Origin: Marsupella aquatica
Lineage: Eukaryota > Marchantiophyta
NCBI GenBank assembly: GCA_973895155.1
Contig: OZ316898.1
Coordinates: 21,080,001 to 21,144,000, forward strand
Direction: 5' to 3'
DNA length: 64,000 nucleotides
This document shows positions 22,670-33,824 of the stretch, piece after piece. The notes beneath the pieces were generated by a model. The model was not told where the DNA came from and ran no database searches. It saw only the letters and a list, made by a program, of their open reading frames with translations. Within the stretch, counting starts at the first letter, position 1; every line of letters starts with the position of its first letter. The position numbers and the translations under genes are program-made.

Positions 22670-23518
22670 ATGGCCTCTAGGAAACGTACAAAGGTTGACC
22701 ACCCGCATCTGTTGGCAGGAATCAAAGCCATTTTGATTCCTGGCCACTATGGGTTCACCCAAGTGAGTTGGCCAATCGTACAAAAATGATTCTCAGAGTT
22801 CCATGGGACTGAAGTCAAGGACATCACTCCACAGACTACACATGTTGTTGCGGGGACATGGCTGGATGTGATGAACAAGTGGTCATGGTCCTTCATTGAT
22901 TCTGCCATTACCAACCAAGGTCTAAAAGTGGTTGAAGTCTCTTGGCTGACTGATTTTGTTAAACATAGGTGTGTACAGAGTACTAAGCAATATGAGTTGT
23001 GGGAGAGTGAGGAGGCCACTGTAGAGGCTTTGGCTGAAAAGGAAGCCTATGAAGCAGCGGTAGAGAAACCCAACTTTGCTTCTGTCCAATATGGACCTGT
23101 TGTCAACATAGGACACCATCCTATGCGTGCAGATGCTATATTGAATGAGCATGGCAAGGAGAGAAATACCATTATGAAGGGGTTCAGTGTGGTATTTGCA
23201 GAAGAGGGAATTGGGGAGACTAAGTGCAGACTGTACAAGTCCATAGTTGTTGAGCTAGGTGGGACAGTGGAGGAGAGTCTAACAGAAACCTCCACTCATG
23301 TTGTAGGTCTGTCATACATGAAAATATGCAGAAAATTCTTTAAGACAACAGTGCGTCATTTTGTCATGAACAACAATCTTTGGGTGCTTTCCCCTGATTG
23401 GCTTCTGGAATCAGCAGCGAGAGGGAAACGACAGAATGCTTGGGACTTTGATATTTTTGAGGCCTGGCCCTCCAAGCTTCAGCGAAGATGTATGCTTACC
23501 AATGGTGGGAGAAAGTGA
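22670..23518 (+). pseudogene. Tandem BRCT-domain protein, one in-frame stop
   Basis: From the ATG at 22670 the frame encodes MASRKRTKV, then a BRCT-like segment ending TPQTTHVVAG and VSWLTDF (to about 22960). A second BRCT follows with KGFSVVF, LGGTVEES, ETSTHVV, LWVLSPDWL and ESAARGKRQ (about 23175-23440). BRCT pairs bind phosphopeptides in DNA-damage and chromatin proteins. The frame has a single TGA at 22787. It sits inside a 36-nt stretch that starts GTGAGT and ends CTCAGAG and would leave the frame intact if removed, although 36 nt is shorter than normal plant introns. Otherwise the ORF is open for 282 codons. It may belong to one transcription unit with the PHD ORF upstream. Confidence 0.65.
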
Positions 23519-23694
23519 GGAGTAGGAGTCCCTCATATTTTTGTATAAATCACAATTTTGTAATAAATGTGATCCTTGAACTAACTCATCTTGTCATGGT
23601 TGGTCGCAGTTGAAGTGATTGTTGTTTCCTGTTGCGTGGGGTGTGACTGTGAATCTACTTGCTGGGCTCTGTTTGGCTGAAGACTTTGGTGGGT

Positions 23695-24228
23695 ATGCTG
23701 CCTCTTCCAGACCGACAGGCCCTATGTAGGGTCCTCCTACGGGTTGCATCGTGCATGGCTACTGCTTGGGCTTACTTGTGTGGATTGGTAACCAGACAGA
23801 GTGTAGCTCCATCCGAGATAATGCTTGCAGACCTTGGATGTGTTGTGAATGCTGTGGTGAATGAGGATGCACAGTCCGAAGAGGACATTTACTTTTCAGC
23901 AGATGAGTTAGACAAGCACAATGTTGTAGGTGGTTCCTTGTTGCCTGATTTGGCAGATGATATACTTCTTACACATGTCTGGCCGAGGGTTCTTGTGGTG
24001 TCTGGCGCACAAGATATCTGCAAATATAGACTAATTAGTACCTAGTGGAGGGACTTGGTAGCAACATGTGCACCATGGAGGGCACTGCTGCCACTGCTTG
24101 TAGGCACGGATCGAAGACCACCATGGCATGAGCAAGGTTTAGACCTTGATGACTTAATGTACATGCCTGAGTACCTCAGGGCTGAGTGGCATCGACAACA
24201 GGATTGGTATCCGTATTTGATGTGGTAG
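23695..24228 (+). pseudogene. Weak F-box-like ORF with one in-frame stop
   Basis: The frame opens at ATG 23695, is stopped by TAG at 24043, and then continues open to TAG at 24226. Across the stop it reads LADDILLTHVWPRVL, then a basic stretch, then WRDLVATCAPWRALL. This resembles the pattern of an F-box (acidic-LP, hydrophobic core, W-containing second half), which would link to SKP1 in ubiquitin ligases. The match is weak and the region before it is unrecognised. It is on the same strand as the PHD and BRCT ORFs, 170 bp after the latter. Confidence 0.35.
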
Positions 24229-24559
24229 TAAGATGAGGACATCTCACACCGGTCTCGCACCTGGCACCTGTGTCTATGACTATACATGATTGGACTCTGA
24301 TATGGTCATGGATGTACGTGCAGAGGCAGTACATGTGAGGACAGCAGAGGAGTTGACACCCTCAAACATTTAGGAATTTTGTCTCATTCACTTGAGAATA
24401 GGTACATGACTCAGGCACCTATATTTTTGGTTTTTTGGTTTTTTTGGAACGTCATGCTACGTATTTTGGCAAGTATAGTTGGGGGTGAAATCCTTAACAG
24501 GAAGTGTGTTTTTCACTTGCATAATAAAATGACAGGGTGCTGAGTGCGTGTGTATAGTG

Positions 24560-25530
24560 ATGGCTCCAAGGTTGCCTCTTCACAACCCATTTACGATTAG
24601 GCATCATGATTCTAAATTGTGGATGCGTGAACAAGCTCGGGCCGCCCAAGGTAGGAGTAGGAGGATGAGATGCCCATGCACACAGTGCCAAGGATTCAAG
24701 TTGTTGAGTTTGAACACTGTGCACCTTCACCTGTTGCGGCATGAAAGGCACCCTCGGTGGAGGGTTTGGAATGTACCAGCAAAAGAAGACTCCTCTGATG
24801 AAGAGTGGAGAGCTGACTTTGTGGATTCTAATACAGCTAGGCGTAGAGACTACGTAGAGCAGGACATAGACTGTGTAGAGGATGGTCCTGGGGTCCAACA
24901 TGAGAACGTGGATGACCAAGATGGAGATGCAGAGGCAGTCACTGAGGACGGTGGGATGGATGTCCCAAGAATGGTTCAAGAGATTTTTGACGACCTTGAT
25001 GCTTTTTACGACACAGTGGAATCAGAAGAGGACAATGAACCACAGCCACACATTGGAGACGGCCAAGCTGAACCTGACTTTGACATTGGGGAAGGTGTAG
25101 CAGAGAGGGAGTGGGTGTTTGGGGGCCCAAAACACATCAAAGAAGCTTGCATTCCTATCTACAAGGGGTCGAATTGCTCCAAGCTGGGTTTTGTCGTGTT
25201 GTTGTTGAACATCTGTGGCAATCACAATGTTCCCAATATATTTGTGACAGAGTTGTTGACCTTCATGCGCCGAAATGTGTTACCAGATGGTAATTCAATT
25301 CCAAAAAATATGTACAAGGCTAGGAAATTGATGTCTAACCTTGGGCTGAACTATGTGTCTATTGACGCATGCCCTGATGGGTGTGTTCTCTTTTGCAAAG
25401 AGCATGCAGATAAATTGACATGCCCTCATTGTGGTAAGCACAGGTACAAGAATGTAGGCAAATGTACACACCCTGCCAAGGTTCTTCGTCATTTTCCTCT
25501 CATTCCTAGACTACAACGTCTGTTTAGATG
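24560..25530 (+). CDS. CACTA (En/Spm) TNP2-like transposase, N-terminal part, truncated by copy B
   Basis: TNP2-like transposases mobilise CACTA elements. From the ATG at 24560 the ORF shows a transposase-associated zinc-binding region (RMRCPCTQC, then a V-x-L-HLL helix and His), an acidic linker, and the conserved block LPDGNSIPKNMYKARKLM / LGLNYVSIDACPDGC / CPHCGKHRYK / HFPLIPRLQRLF typical of the TNP2 family (about 25255-25525). It stops being transposase at 25530, where copy B begins in minus orientation; the catalytic core is therefore absent from this side. I could not find its continuation after B at 28866. The ORF is open with no internal stops, suggesting it was a fairly recent, intact gene before interruption. 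Confidence 0.88.
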
Positions 25531-28500
25531 TGTGGTGCGTCCCATGGCTCCCTAAACCCAAGAAACCCCCCAGCTCAAGCCGATTCCCGCAAGTTTCGCG
25601 CTTGGCGAGGCCGTTTCCGCGGCTTAGCGGCATGGGACGCTGCTAACCTTCTACTACTACTATTAACATTTTACACACATATACTGGACAGATCCTTCAT
25701 CGGGTCATGAGATACGTAGCCGGCCTAATCTAGGCCTTCCCCTGTCTTCCCCTCCGTCTTGTTAGGTATGTTTGGATTCCGCCGCCGGAATGATCCCCAA
25801 TAGGCTTGGTTAAGCCGCTAAGACCTCTCTCAGCTCGACACATCCAACTCTCACTCCCCTGCTTACTTTCCTTCCTTTTGGTTGATGTGGGCACTCTTCA
25901 CACAAGTTAATGCGACACACAAATAGCAAAATGACTCATTCTGACTGAGTCATACCATGCACTTGCCATACAAACAGTACATCTCATACACAAGTTCTGC
26001 GAACTAAGCCATGAGGCCAACTCTATTCAGCTCTTAGGCATGAGGAAACATGAATATACACAAGGGTCACTGTATGACTAACCGAGAGCTTCTCGTACTA
26101 CTTGATCCCAGCCCGGCTGGTGCAAACTAAAAACTTGCTAAAGAAGAGGCCCTGAGCTCCCCGCTGCCCAGGTACTTATCCTGGTAGTGGATCCGCCATT
26201 CTTTGCATCGTAAGCCTAATCTACCTAACAGTAATCTACTTGCCCGAATCTACCTATGTACAGCAAGGCAGGAGCACAAGTGTTGCTCCTACCAGTGGGA
26301 CCGCAATCCCACTAAGCTAAGTGTCAGGGCCGCCCTGCCCACTCACGCCTCCTCCCTCCACGTCCGCCCTCCCTAAAAGGAACGGCGCCCTTGCACCGTC
26401 ACGACACCGGTGGTGGATCCTTAATGGACGCCCCCAACGCTTCCTCCTCAGCCACTGCCGTAGGCTCATTCCCTGACAGATTACCTGCCCTTGACTGAGT
26501 CAATTCTCCCTCGGCCTGACTGGGTCCACCATCGGCGTCGGCATCGGCTTGGAAATCGGTTACGGCCTCAGCCTCGGCTACGGTCTCCCCGGCCTGCTCA
26601 AGAGGCGGATCTGGAATACCGGCCTCATTACTGAGTAGTTCGGCTTGGGCCGCACCACCCCCACCTGTGATGATAGCGGGATCTATTGCCGTATTCATGC
26701 CGGAGGATGGTGCTGGTTCTACCTCTTTGGTCACCACGGCTTGTGGAGTCGGATTACTCCTTGACCCTGAAGGTTTCCGCTTTTTCTTCTTTTCTGGTTT
26801 GGCAGCTGGTCCCTTCCCCTTCCCACTTACTTCCGGCACTGGTGCAGTTGGCGCGGCTTTTTCTTCGGCCAGTACCACTCCTGGTAACTTGGTTGCCCCA
26901 ATTGGAGTTGGGCCTGATGAAGACAAGCACTTAAATACTGCGGCTTGTTTCTTCAGCCGCTCCGTTTGGTTGTCGGCCCGCCGCTGGAGGTTCTCCATCT
27001 TCCTCATGATTTCCTGCAACTCCTCCTGGGTCTCATCCAGGTCCTTGCGTGCCTCCTCTAGTTCCTTCTGGGCTTCCTCCCGTTCTTGTTTCAAGGTAGT
27101 CCTCTCCTCCTGGGTTGCTCTTAGCTCCTTGTCGAGCTCTGCAATGATGACAGACTCCATCTGGTTCATCTTGGCGTAAGTCTGTTCGAGCATCTCGTCC
27201 TTCTCCCTTAGGTCGGCCTTGAAGCTGGCCGTCAGGGACGCAAGCTCCTGCTGCAGCGCCATAATCCCTTGATAGGATTTCCCTAACTCGGCCTCCTTCT
27301 GCTCAAGGGCTCCGCGGATTTTCTCGAGCTCCCCCTTCAACGCCCATTCCTTTCTTTGGGTCTCCGCCATGGCCCGGCTGTTGGCTGTTATGTGGGCCTC
27401 CTCTGTATTCTTCAGCTCTTGCTTCCACTTCTCCCTCTCTTTGATCGTGTCGGCCAACTCTCCCTGCGTCTGAGTTAGTTTATCCTTGATATTCTGATTA
27501 TCAGCCTGCGCGGTGTCCAACTGCCCCTGCATGATGTTCAGCTCATGTTGTTTAATCCGCAGTTCATCTTGGGCTTTCTTGGCCGCCCTTAGATCTTCAA
27601 TCTCGGCTTCCATCCTCCTAAGCCGCCGAATGACCTCGTCCTTCTTGCTTCTCTCTAAAGCCACCGCTTCTTCTAATTGGTGCTTCTCCAACTGCTCCCT
27701 ATGGAAAAAGGGTCCTACCTCCAACTCCTCTCCAAAGATGCCGAGCGCAAGTTCCCCACACATCTCACCATACTCCATGGCTCTATTCTTAGCGTAGGTG
27801 GAGTAAGTAGAAGTGATCGGCATCACCCATCGTGGCCTCTGCTCCCAAGCCGTCTTGCGGATCTCTTCAATCGTGGCTAGAGGTTTGCTTCCTTTTTTGG
27901 CTAGCCGCCTGATGTCCTCCGGCCAATCTCCTCCTGGTAAATCCTTTTCCCTAGCCAGGGCTGCCTCCTCTTCCTGCTTGATTCGCTCCTGAAATTCCTG
28001 CACTGTCTGTTTTATGCCGTCGAAGCTCGGGGGAGCAACATCTGGTGGGGGAGACTCAGGGCTACTCTGCTGGTTGGGGTCCCCTCGCACTACCCTTGGA
28101 AGTGTGGGGACAAACCGGCCACAGGTCCTTACTCCTGGGACGTGATGGTCCGACCCATAGCCGGAATTATCATGGCTGCAGTCCTCCACTGCCTCCTCTA
28201 CTTCTTGGCCGTCCGGCTTCTCCCTCTCCTCTTCGTCGGTAGGAGCTTCAGGCAATTCTGCCTCAGATTCGGAGCTTGAGATTCCCACATACATTCGAAC
28301 ACCTGGCTTGGATTCAGGCCTGATTCTCTCCTTGTCTCTAGCAAAGGGGTTTTCTCTTGTGAGCCGGTGTAGGCCTACCTCTGTAGTAGTGTCCTGCATT
28401 GTTGCCGTTGCCATTGTTGTTGCCGATGCCGATTTCTTTTCTTTCTCCAGTAGTTTCAGCAGACTCTGCATGCCTGGTTGCTGCATCGGCAAGTCCTCCT

Positions 28501-28865
28501 TCCTGGGCCTAAACACCTGCTCGATCGTAGGGCTAACAGGTGGTTGAGGCTTCTCAGCCAACGGCCTCGGCGTTGGAGCTTCCTCGGGTGCCCTTACCTA
28601 CAGGGGAAGTACCGGGGCAAAAGTCTGACCTCTGGCATACCAGCACAACAGCGGCATGTGATAGCCAAGCCGCGACACGCTCCCCATGCCGATTACCTGC
28701 TGCTCCTCCTTTAAGATCTTCTTCAATTGGTTGAGGAGGTACCCGTTGTAGTCCCGGCTTGGGTCTGGCCTTTCTGCCAGATAGACCTGTGCCTTGCCGA
28801 TCTCTGCCCTCGGCAAGTTACAATGCATGGTCACCCGCAAGAAGTCGATCATCTCTCCTATGTGC
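25531..28865 (-). mobile_element. Copy B: ORF-bearing LTR-like element, 5'-truncated
   Basis: In plus-strand order it begins TGTGGTGCGTCCCATGG, the reverse complement of the 3' end of copy D, and follows copy C almost base for base up to 28865 (CTCCTATGTGC). There it switches to unrelated sequence. It thus lacks the 5' third of the element. Relative to C it also lacks about 42 bp in the 3' leader (near 26331). It lies inside the CACTA transposase ORF. No target duplication is recognisable because the 5' end is lost. Confidence 0.9.
26399..28865 (-). pseudogene. Copy-B ORF (coiled-coil part intact, one stop upstream)
   Basis: The frame matches the ORFs of C and D from the NPHIGEM block (near 28860) to the common stop at 26399. 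A TAG at 28598-28600 interrupts it where both C and D have CAG, so only a 720-codon downstream frame from the Met at 28561 remains open. That part contains the linker with YGSDHHVPG, the long coiled coil and the basic, low-complexity C-terminus. The N-terminal and most of the central domain are missing through truncation. Confidence 0.88.
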
Positions 28866-31800
28866 AGCGTACAATAGTAGAGACAGCTGACCACACTTCA
28901 AAAAAAGTTTATTAAAATGCTTGGAGAGGTAAGGAGTAGGTACATGTCACCCCATGTTGCATTTGAGTTGCAACTTTGTTGGTTGCACATGTGTTGTGAT
29001 TTTGGGAGGATGACCTGGCATAGCAGGTCACCTGGTAAGGGTGACCTCTTCACCCAGGTTACCATGCCTTGTGCCATGGGGGTATACCTTGGAGAATGAG
29101 GGATTAGCTCCTCATTCTTCCAAGTTGAGCCTCCCGGCACTAGTAGAGCTCATGTGAGTGTGGCTATGGTGAGAGAGAGAGAGTGTATGCCGGTTGGCAC
29201 GTAGAGCGACATTGACAGGGTTCTGCTATGTGTATAGTAGACTTGGAGTCCCGCATGGCTAGCGGGTGAGTTTGGCTCGACTTAGTGATACCTTGCAGCG
29301 GGGTCCCGTTTCGCAAGAGATTGTTATGGATTTTGGCGTACATGTGTTGTGTGTCGTGTGATTATTTGTTTTTTTGTTTACATGGTGTGCCGCGATGTGA
29401 GTTGTGTATGGATGTGTGTCCGCACTACATACATCTGTCGAAGTCGGGATTACCAGTAAATTCATCGTAATGGGTTAGATATTTTTTTCCCTCTTTCATA
29501 ATCGATCCTTACTTGTTGAATAGCTAACGAGGGTCGTGTTCGGAGACATCCTGTTCGGACAGTTTATTCGGTGACGGTGACGGTGACACTAGCTAGGACA
29601 AGAATGCCAACGAGTATGCATGCATAGATTTGGGAAGCTGTTCGTCCCGAGATTCCGGTATTTTATATTTTCCACCGATATATTGCTGGTAACCCTTTGT
29701 GTTTCCGGAGAGCCTAATGACTGGGTTGTCTGTGTGAGATTTGGGAGCTCACTGACTGTCTGCATTTTGTCATAAAAATGCTTATAGCGTAACCTGGGCG
29801 CAGAAGGTGTGCCCTCAAAAAAGGCGAGTTAAAGTATCATAGAGTAGTAGAATCGCGTCCTCATAGGCAAACACGACATTCATGCATGAAGGGAGAAATC
29901 TTGTTCGGACAAAGTGTCCAGGCAACCTTGGGTTGGTTGCTCCCTGTGCTCCACCTTTAAGTTCCCCCCCCCTCCATCCCTAATAGAATTGAAGGATTAA
30001 AGGAGACTCTGAATGTCTTGGATGTACATTCATTGAAGATGAAGCTGAGGGAGTTGATTCATTCAGGCGCGAGAGGGACATCGACAAGTTTACGGTTTAA
30101 CATCCCCAAGAGGTAGTACGTAGAATCTTGGAGTACACATGGAACGCAGGTAACGTGTGCGTCATAATAAAACTCATACATTGGTCAATTCCCGTAGGTA
30201 CTTGAACCATATATAGGGAGCCAATAATAGCAGCCAGACAAGCAGATTCCCCTCAATTGCTCGGTATCATATCACACCAATGATATGCAATTATTAGACG
30301 TTGCCATTGCGACTGTAAGTTTCCGGTAAGTCGGGAGCAACTTCACAGGACCGATTAATATCATTTAGGGTTTTAGAGTACAGGACCCTAAATCCTAATT
30401 GAACCCGAGATTGAACCCTAAAGCAAACCAATAATAAAATGTACCATTCACAGCGTAGGCCACCAAGTGCTCGGGCACCAGATTACCCGAACATGACGGA
30501 AACTGGAAGCTCATGCAAGATGAAGAGCAATATGTGGTGTAATGACATGTGATGGCTCCAGACGGATTTGTCGTTGTTGGACAACCGTTTGTCAGTAATT
30601 AATAGTTTAGAGTGTGGACCGTCCTCGTGCAAAATTCAAATTAGCAACTTTGAATCGAGGAACATGTATGTGTAATATATGTAGTCCAGCCTGCCATAGT
30701 CCATGCCCTGATTGATTTCAATCCAGGAACATATACGTGTAATGTAGTTTAGCCATAGTCCATGGCTGCCCTGATTGAATTGAATCCAGGAACATATATG
30801 TGCAATATATTCCGGCCATAGTCCATGCCCTGATTGATAACACAAATATAGCAATCGCTCCCCCACGTACACTGTTCTCTCCGCGATGATAAGGGGCAAG
30901 CCTGTTAATGAGTCGACCAACCCTTATCAGCAAGAGACTGTGGAAATTGGTCGCCGCCAAACTCCAACCTATTATGAAGGTCACGAGTTGGATTTAAATC
31001 ATTCCGGCGGTGTGCTGTGCATGGATAGCATTCCAACCTAATAAAAAAGCATCGCCCTTAAACGGTAAACAAGAAACCAAATCGGTGACGGCACAAATCA
31101 TTGCCGGATGAAAACAATGGAATATATATATATATATGCGTCGATGAAGAAGATTGAGGTGAGCTGTAGGGTGTCGCGGACATAATAATATAGAAATCTA
31201 TATGTATTGAAAAGAAAAAACATGCTTAGGAGCGACATGGACAAATGTTGGCCAGTTCACCTCGACAAAAGATCCCTTGCATCGCCGGGTTTAGGTAGGG
31301 GTACGTGTTCATAAAACTGTTTAACGCACATCGTTATTTTCTCCGATGGAATGAAAATACCGGTCACATTTCCGAACACACATGGCAACACTGCCAATTG
31401 AACTAATTAACCTGCTAGAACGCCTACAGTTTGACGATTGAATATTGGAGGCTGCAGTAACCAGTGCAAGCAAGTCGACAACACTGAAGAAGCTGTGGCT
31501 GTCATCCGTTCCTTTTAGGGTTTAGGGGCGATGCTCACCACGTAAAGAATGATACTGATAGCCACGTACGCTCAGACAAATACCATCAGCAGCCTCGATC
31601 TGAGGACGATTACCCTCCTCAGAACTACTACAACAATCTCTGCAATCCGAGTCCACAGACGTCATCTGTAAGTGGCCATTGGGAAATGGCATGCGATCTC
31701 AAGAAGCTACCTAGGTACCCAGATCCTCCAAATAGACTATGCAAACTTTGTCAACCTCTGTCGGAGCAGCTGTCAAAATGGCACTCAGACATGCCGTCTG

Positions 31801-32408
31801 GAGAAAGGCCAGGAAGATGTGATTGAATGTGTCGCGCGTGGAGTCGAGGGGTTCGTAATTGGGAATTGCTTTATGTCCCTGTTGTTTAGTCGCACGAGGA
31901 TTTGAGCAAAAATAATGCATTCCGGAATGCATCGAGTACAATGAAACCTCACAACCTCGAATGATCAGCTAAGTGGAGCAATGTGTGAGATCAATCTTCT
32001 TCTTCTACGGTCTCAGTCAGTTGTACCTTCAGTGGGCGGGTCTAACGGTATCCCAAAATGGGCTCCAAATGCTGAGCAAAAACCAGCCTCGTCGACTTCA
32101 TTTTGTGCGACCTACGCCGTTGTGCTCGCCTCTGCCTTCGATCTCCAGGCATTGCGCCGACGGAGACGCATCTCGTTCATTTCCCCCGGTGTTTCTCCGG
32201 CCACTATATCTTCTTGGCGATACTCCTCCCCTGGATTCCTCTTCGTACTCCGTCTCCTCATCAACGTGGGTGGGAGCAAACACCAAGAGGTACACCTTGG
32301 TTGGTGCCGAAGAACTAACCCACCTTATTATTGGGTTCTCATTCTTGAAGAACTCCGCTGAGATTAGTATCCTCTTCATCTTCTTCAGCTATATCATCGG
32401 ATCCGTCG
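28866..32408. other. Non-coding region between copy B and a related fragment
   Basis: No gene is supported. It holds a short GA run near 29170, an AT dinucleotide run near 31122, the tandem repeat at 30657-30838, and scattered CCCTAAA-like words near 30380. Immediately 3' of the fragment below (minus strand, 32400-32100), an acidic and Ser-rich frame may be its decayed C-terminal tail. Confidence 0.4.
30657..30838. repeat. Three-copy tandem repeat, about 62 bp
   Basis: The unit AGGAACATRTAYGTGTAAT followed by GCCATAGTCCATG and CCCTGATTGA occurs three times with small indels, near 30657, 30723 and 30785. Confidence 0.85.
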
Positions 32409-33213
32409 TCATCTACGTTTGACATTTATGTCATTGTTGTGGTGGTTTGCTGCTTCGACGTCCCTTGGTCGCGCGAGCTGAAACGGGAGTTTCCTCGTCC
32501 GATTCGTTAATTTGTTGGCGTGTCGCCCACAGGTAGGATCTTTTAATCCTAAGCTATTGTGCAGGATTACACTTACTTTGTATGCCACTAAAGAAGGGAA
32601 CCTCGGGCATCCCTTCGCATGGATGGTCTCGGATAGGCAAGCCTTCCATACCTGGACGTGGTGGTAGACTCCCTCCGGCACTGCCTTGGGCAATGCGAGT
32701 TGTGTGGGGCTAGTGTGATGAAAAATCAACACCCATTTGGTGAAGAACTCGACGTAGTTCCGGCGCTCCTTGCTGTTTACAGAGCCATATTGAATCTTGC
32801 TCCGATTTATCGGAACCTCCGCCCGTTGTATAAATGCGGCGGTTTCTCCTGTATCCAGTGCTTCTACCTTATACCCAAGTGGCAGCCTCCCTACAACTGG
32901 TAATCCAAACATATCACACAACCGTGCTTTGGAGATGTTGTAGGTCTTTCCTCCGTAATTTACGAATAACGACTCAGGTGATATTGTCACCTTAGAAACC
33001 TTGGAACACACGCCGCTAGCCATCCCGATTGATAGGCAACGATCCATTCGGATCAGGCCGTAGACGTACTTTGGTCATGTCGAGGAGTCGCCGACTCTCC
33101 TCAATCTGCTGAACCTCGGCATTGGAGTTGCGTAGGTTCTCCTCTGCGGTTAGGACCCCCTTCTTGTTCCTGGCCGGCGGGACCTCGGCTCGCAGCGGGC
33201 TTGATGATGCCAT
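32409..33213 (-). pseudogene. Fragment of a related plant-mobile-domain-like protein
   Basis: Two minus-strand frames overlap near 33016-33047: an upstream one (33213-33016, MASSSPLRAEVPP start) and a downstream one (33047-32409). The second includes LFVNYGGKTYNISKARL, CDMFGLPVVG and YVEFFTKWVL, echoing the central domain of the copy A-E family (an LT-helix, then FGLPxG) but with low identity. The frame switch suggests a frameshifted or decayed gene. No terminal structure was recognised. The family link is inferred from motif order only. Confidence 0.45.
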
Positions 33214-33824
33214 GACTCCAAATGGATTGTTGCTTCCGGATGGTTCAGTTATCGTGAAGCGTTCTATCCGTTGCTGTGATTTCGAGAGCTGTTTGGAGTG
33301 AGGGAGTTTGGAAACTCTAAAGTGGCGCGATGAGCCCCCAGGCCCGAGAAACTTTCTCCCATTGCTTCCTTCGTCGTTCTACCAGTTTCAAAGTGGCGCG
33401 AGCTTCCATGTTTGGACGGCCTGCTCTCAGCGTGAAACTGCGTCGCATCCCCATGTCCTTTGGTCAGAATGATTCCCACGGCCAAACATACACTTGTTAA
33501 CTCCTAAAGATCCGGTTAGGATCCGAACGGCGGCTGAGCCATCCCCATTCGTAGGCTTTTGGTCGCTCAATGATGCCTTTGCTGCTAACGACAAAATTAA
33601 GGTGGGCGTCATGCCATGCTTACAATGAAATCGACTGGCTGAACTCGCAGCGTTGCTGCCGCTGATCCAAATCTATGTTTCTGTCTCTCCGATGGACAGT
33701 GCTCTCACGGACTTTCTTATGCTGTGTGTCAACACCGATAGTGACCCTGCGAAGATCGGACATGTTCAATGCCAGGTGAAAAATCAAAACCGGTGAAAAT
33801 CAAATCAGATCGATGAAGGTTTCA
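33214..33824. other. Non-coding flank of copy C
   Basis: No recognisable gene. It contains the left copy of the TTTCA target duplication at 33820-33824. Confidence 0.5.

Larger units (their letters stand above)
13644..25530 (+). mobile_element. Probable large CACTA transposon (element 2), 5' terminus to interrupted transposase
   Basis: A second CACTAGTAGAAACCGG terminus starts at 13644 directly inside the telomere-like tract. Plus-strand transposase of the TNP2 family lies at 24560-25530, in the orientation expected from this left end. The right end was not found; copy B interrupts the element at 25531. Membership of everything between 13.6 and 24.5 kb is inferred from position. It could instead be several elements or include host DNA. 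Confidence 0.5.

Noticed and set aside
26667-28547. Plus-strand ORFs opposite the B ORF, repeated opposite C and (minus strand) opposite D
   Set aside because: They are antisense to the long coiled-coil ORF, Ser/Leu-rich by complementarity to Glu/Lys-rich codons, and recur only because the element is repeated.
29138-29152. CACTAGTAGAGC as a third CACTA terminus
   Set aside because: It matches only the first ten bases of the other two termini, lacks the AAACCG continuation, and has the same orientation; chance or a decayed remnant cannot be told apart.
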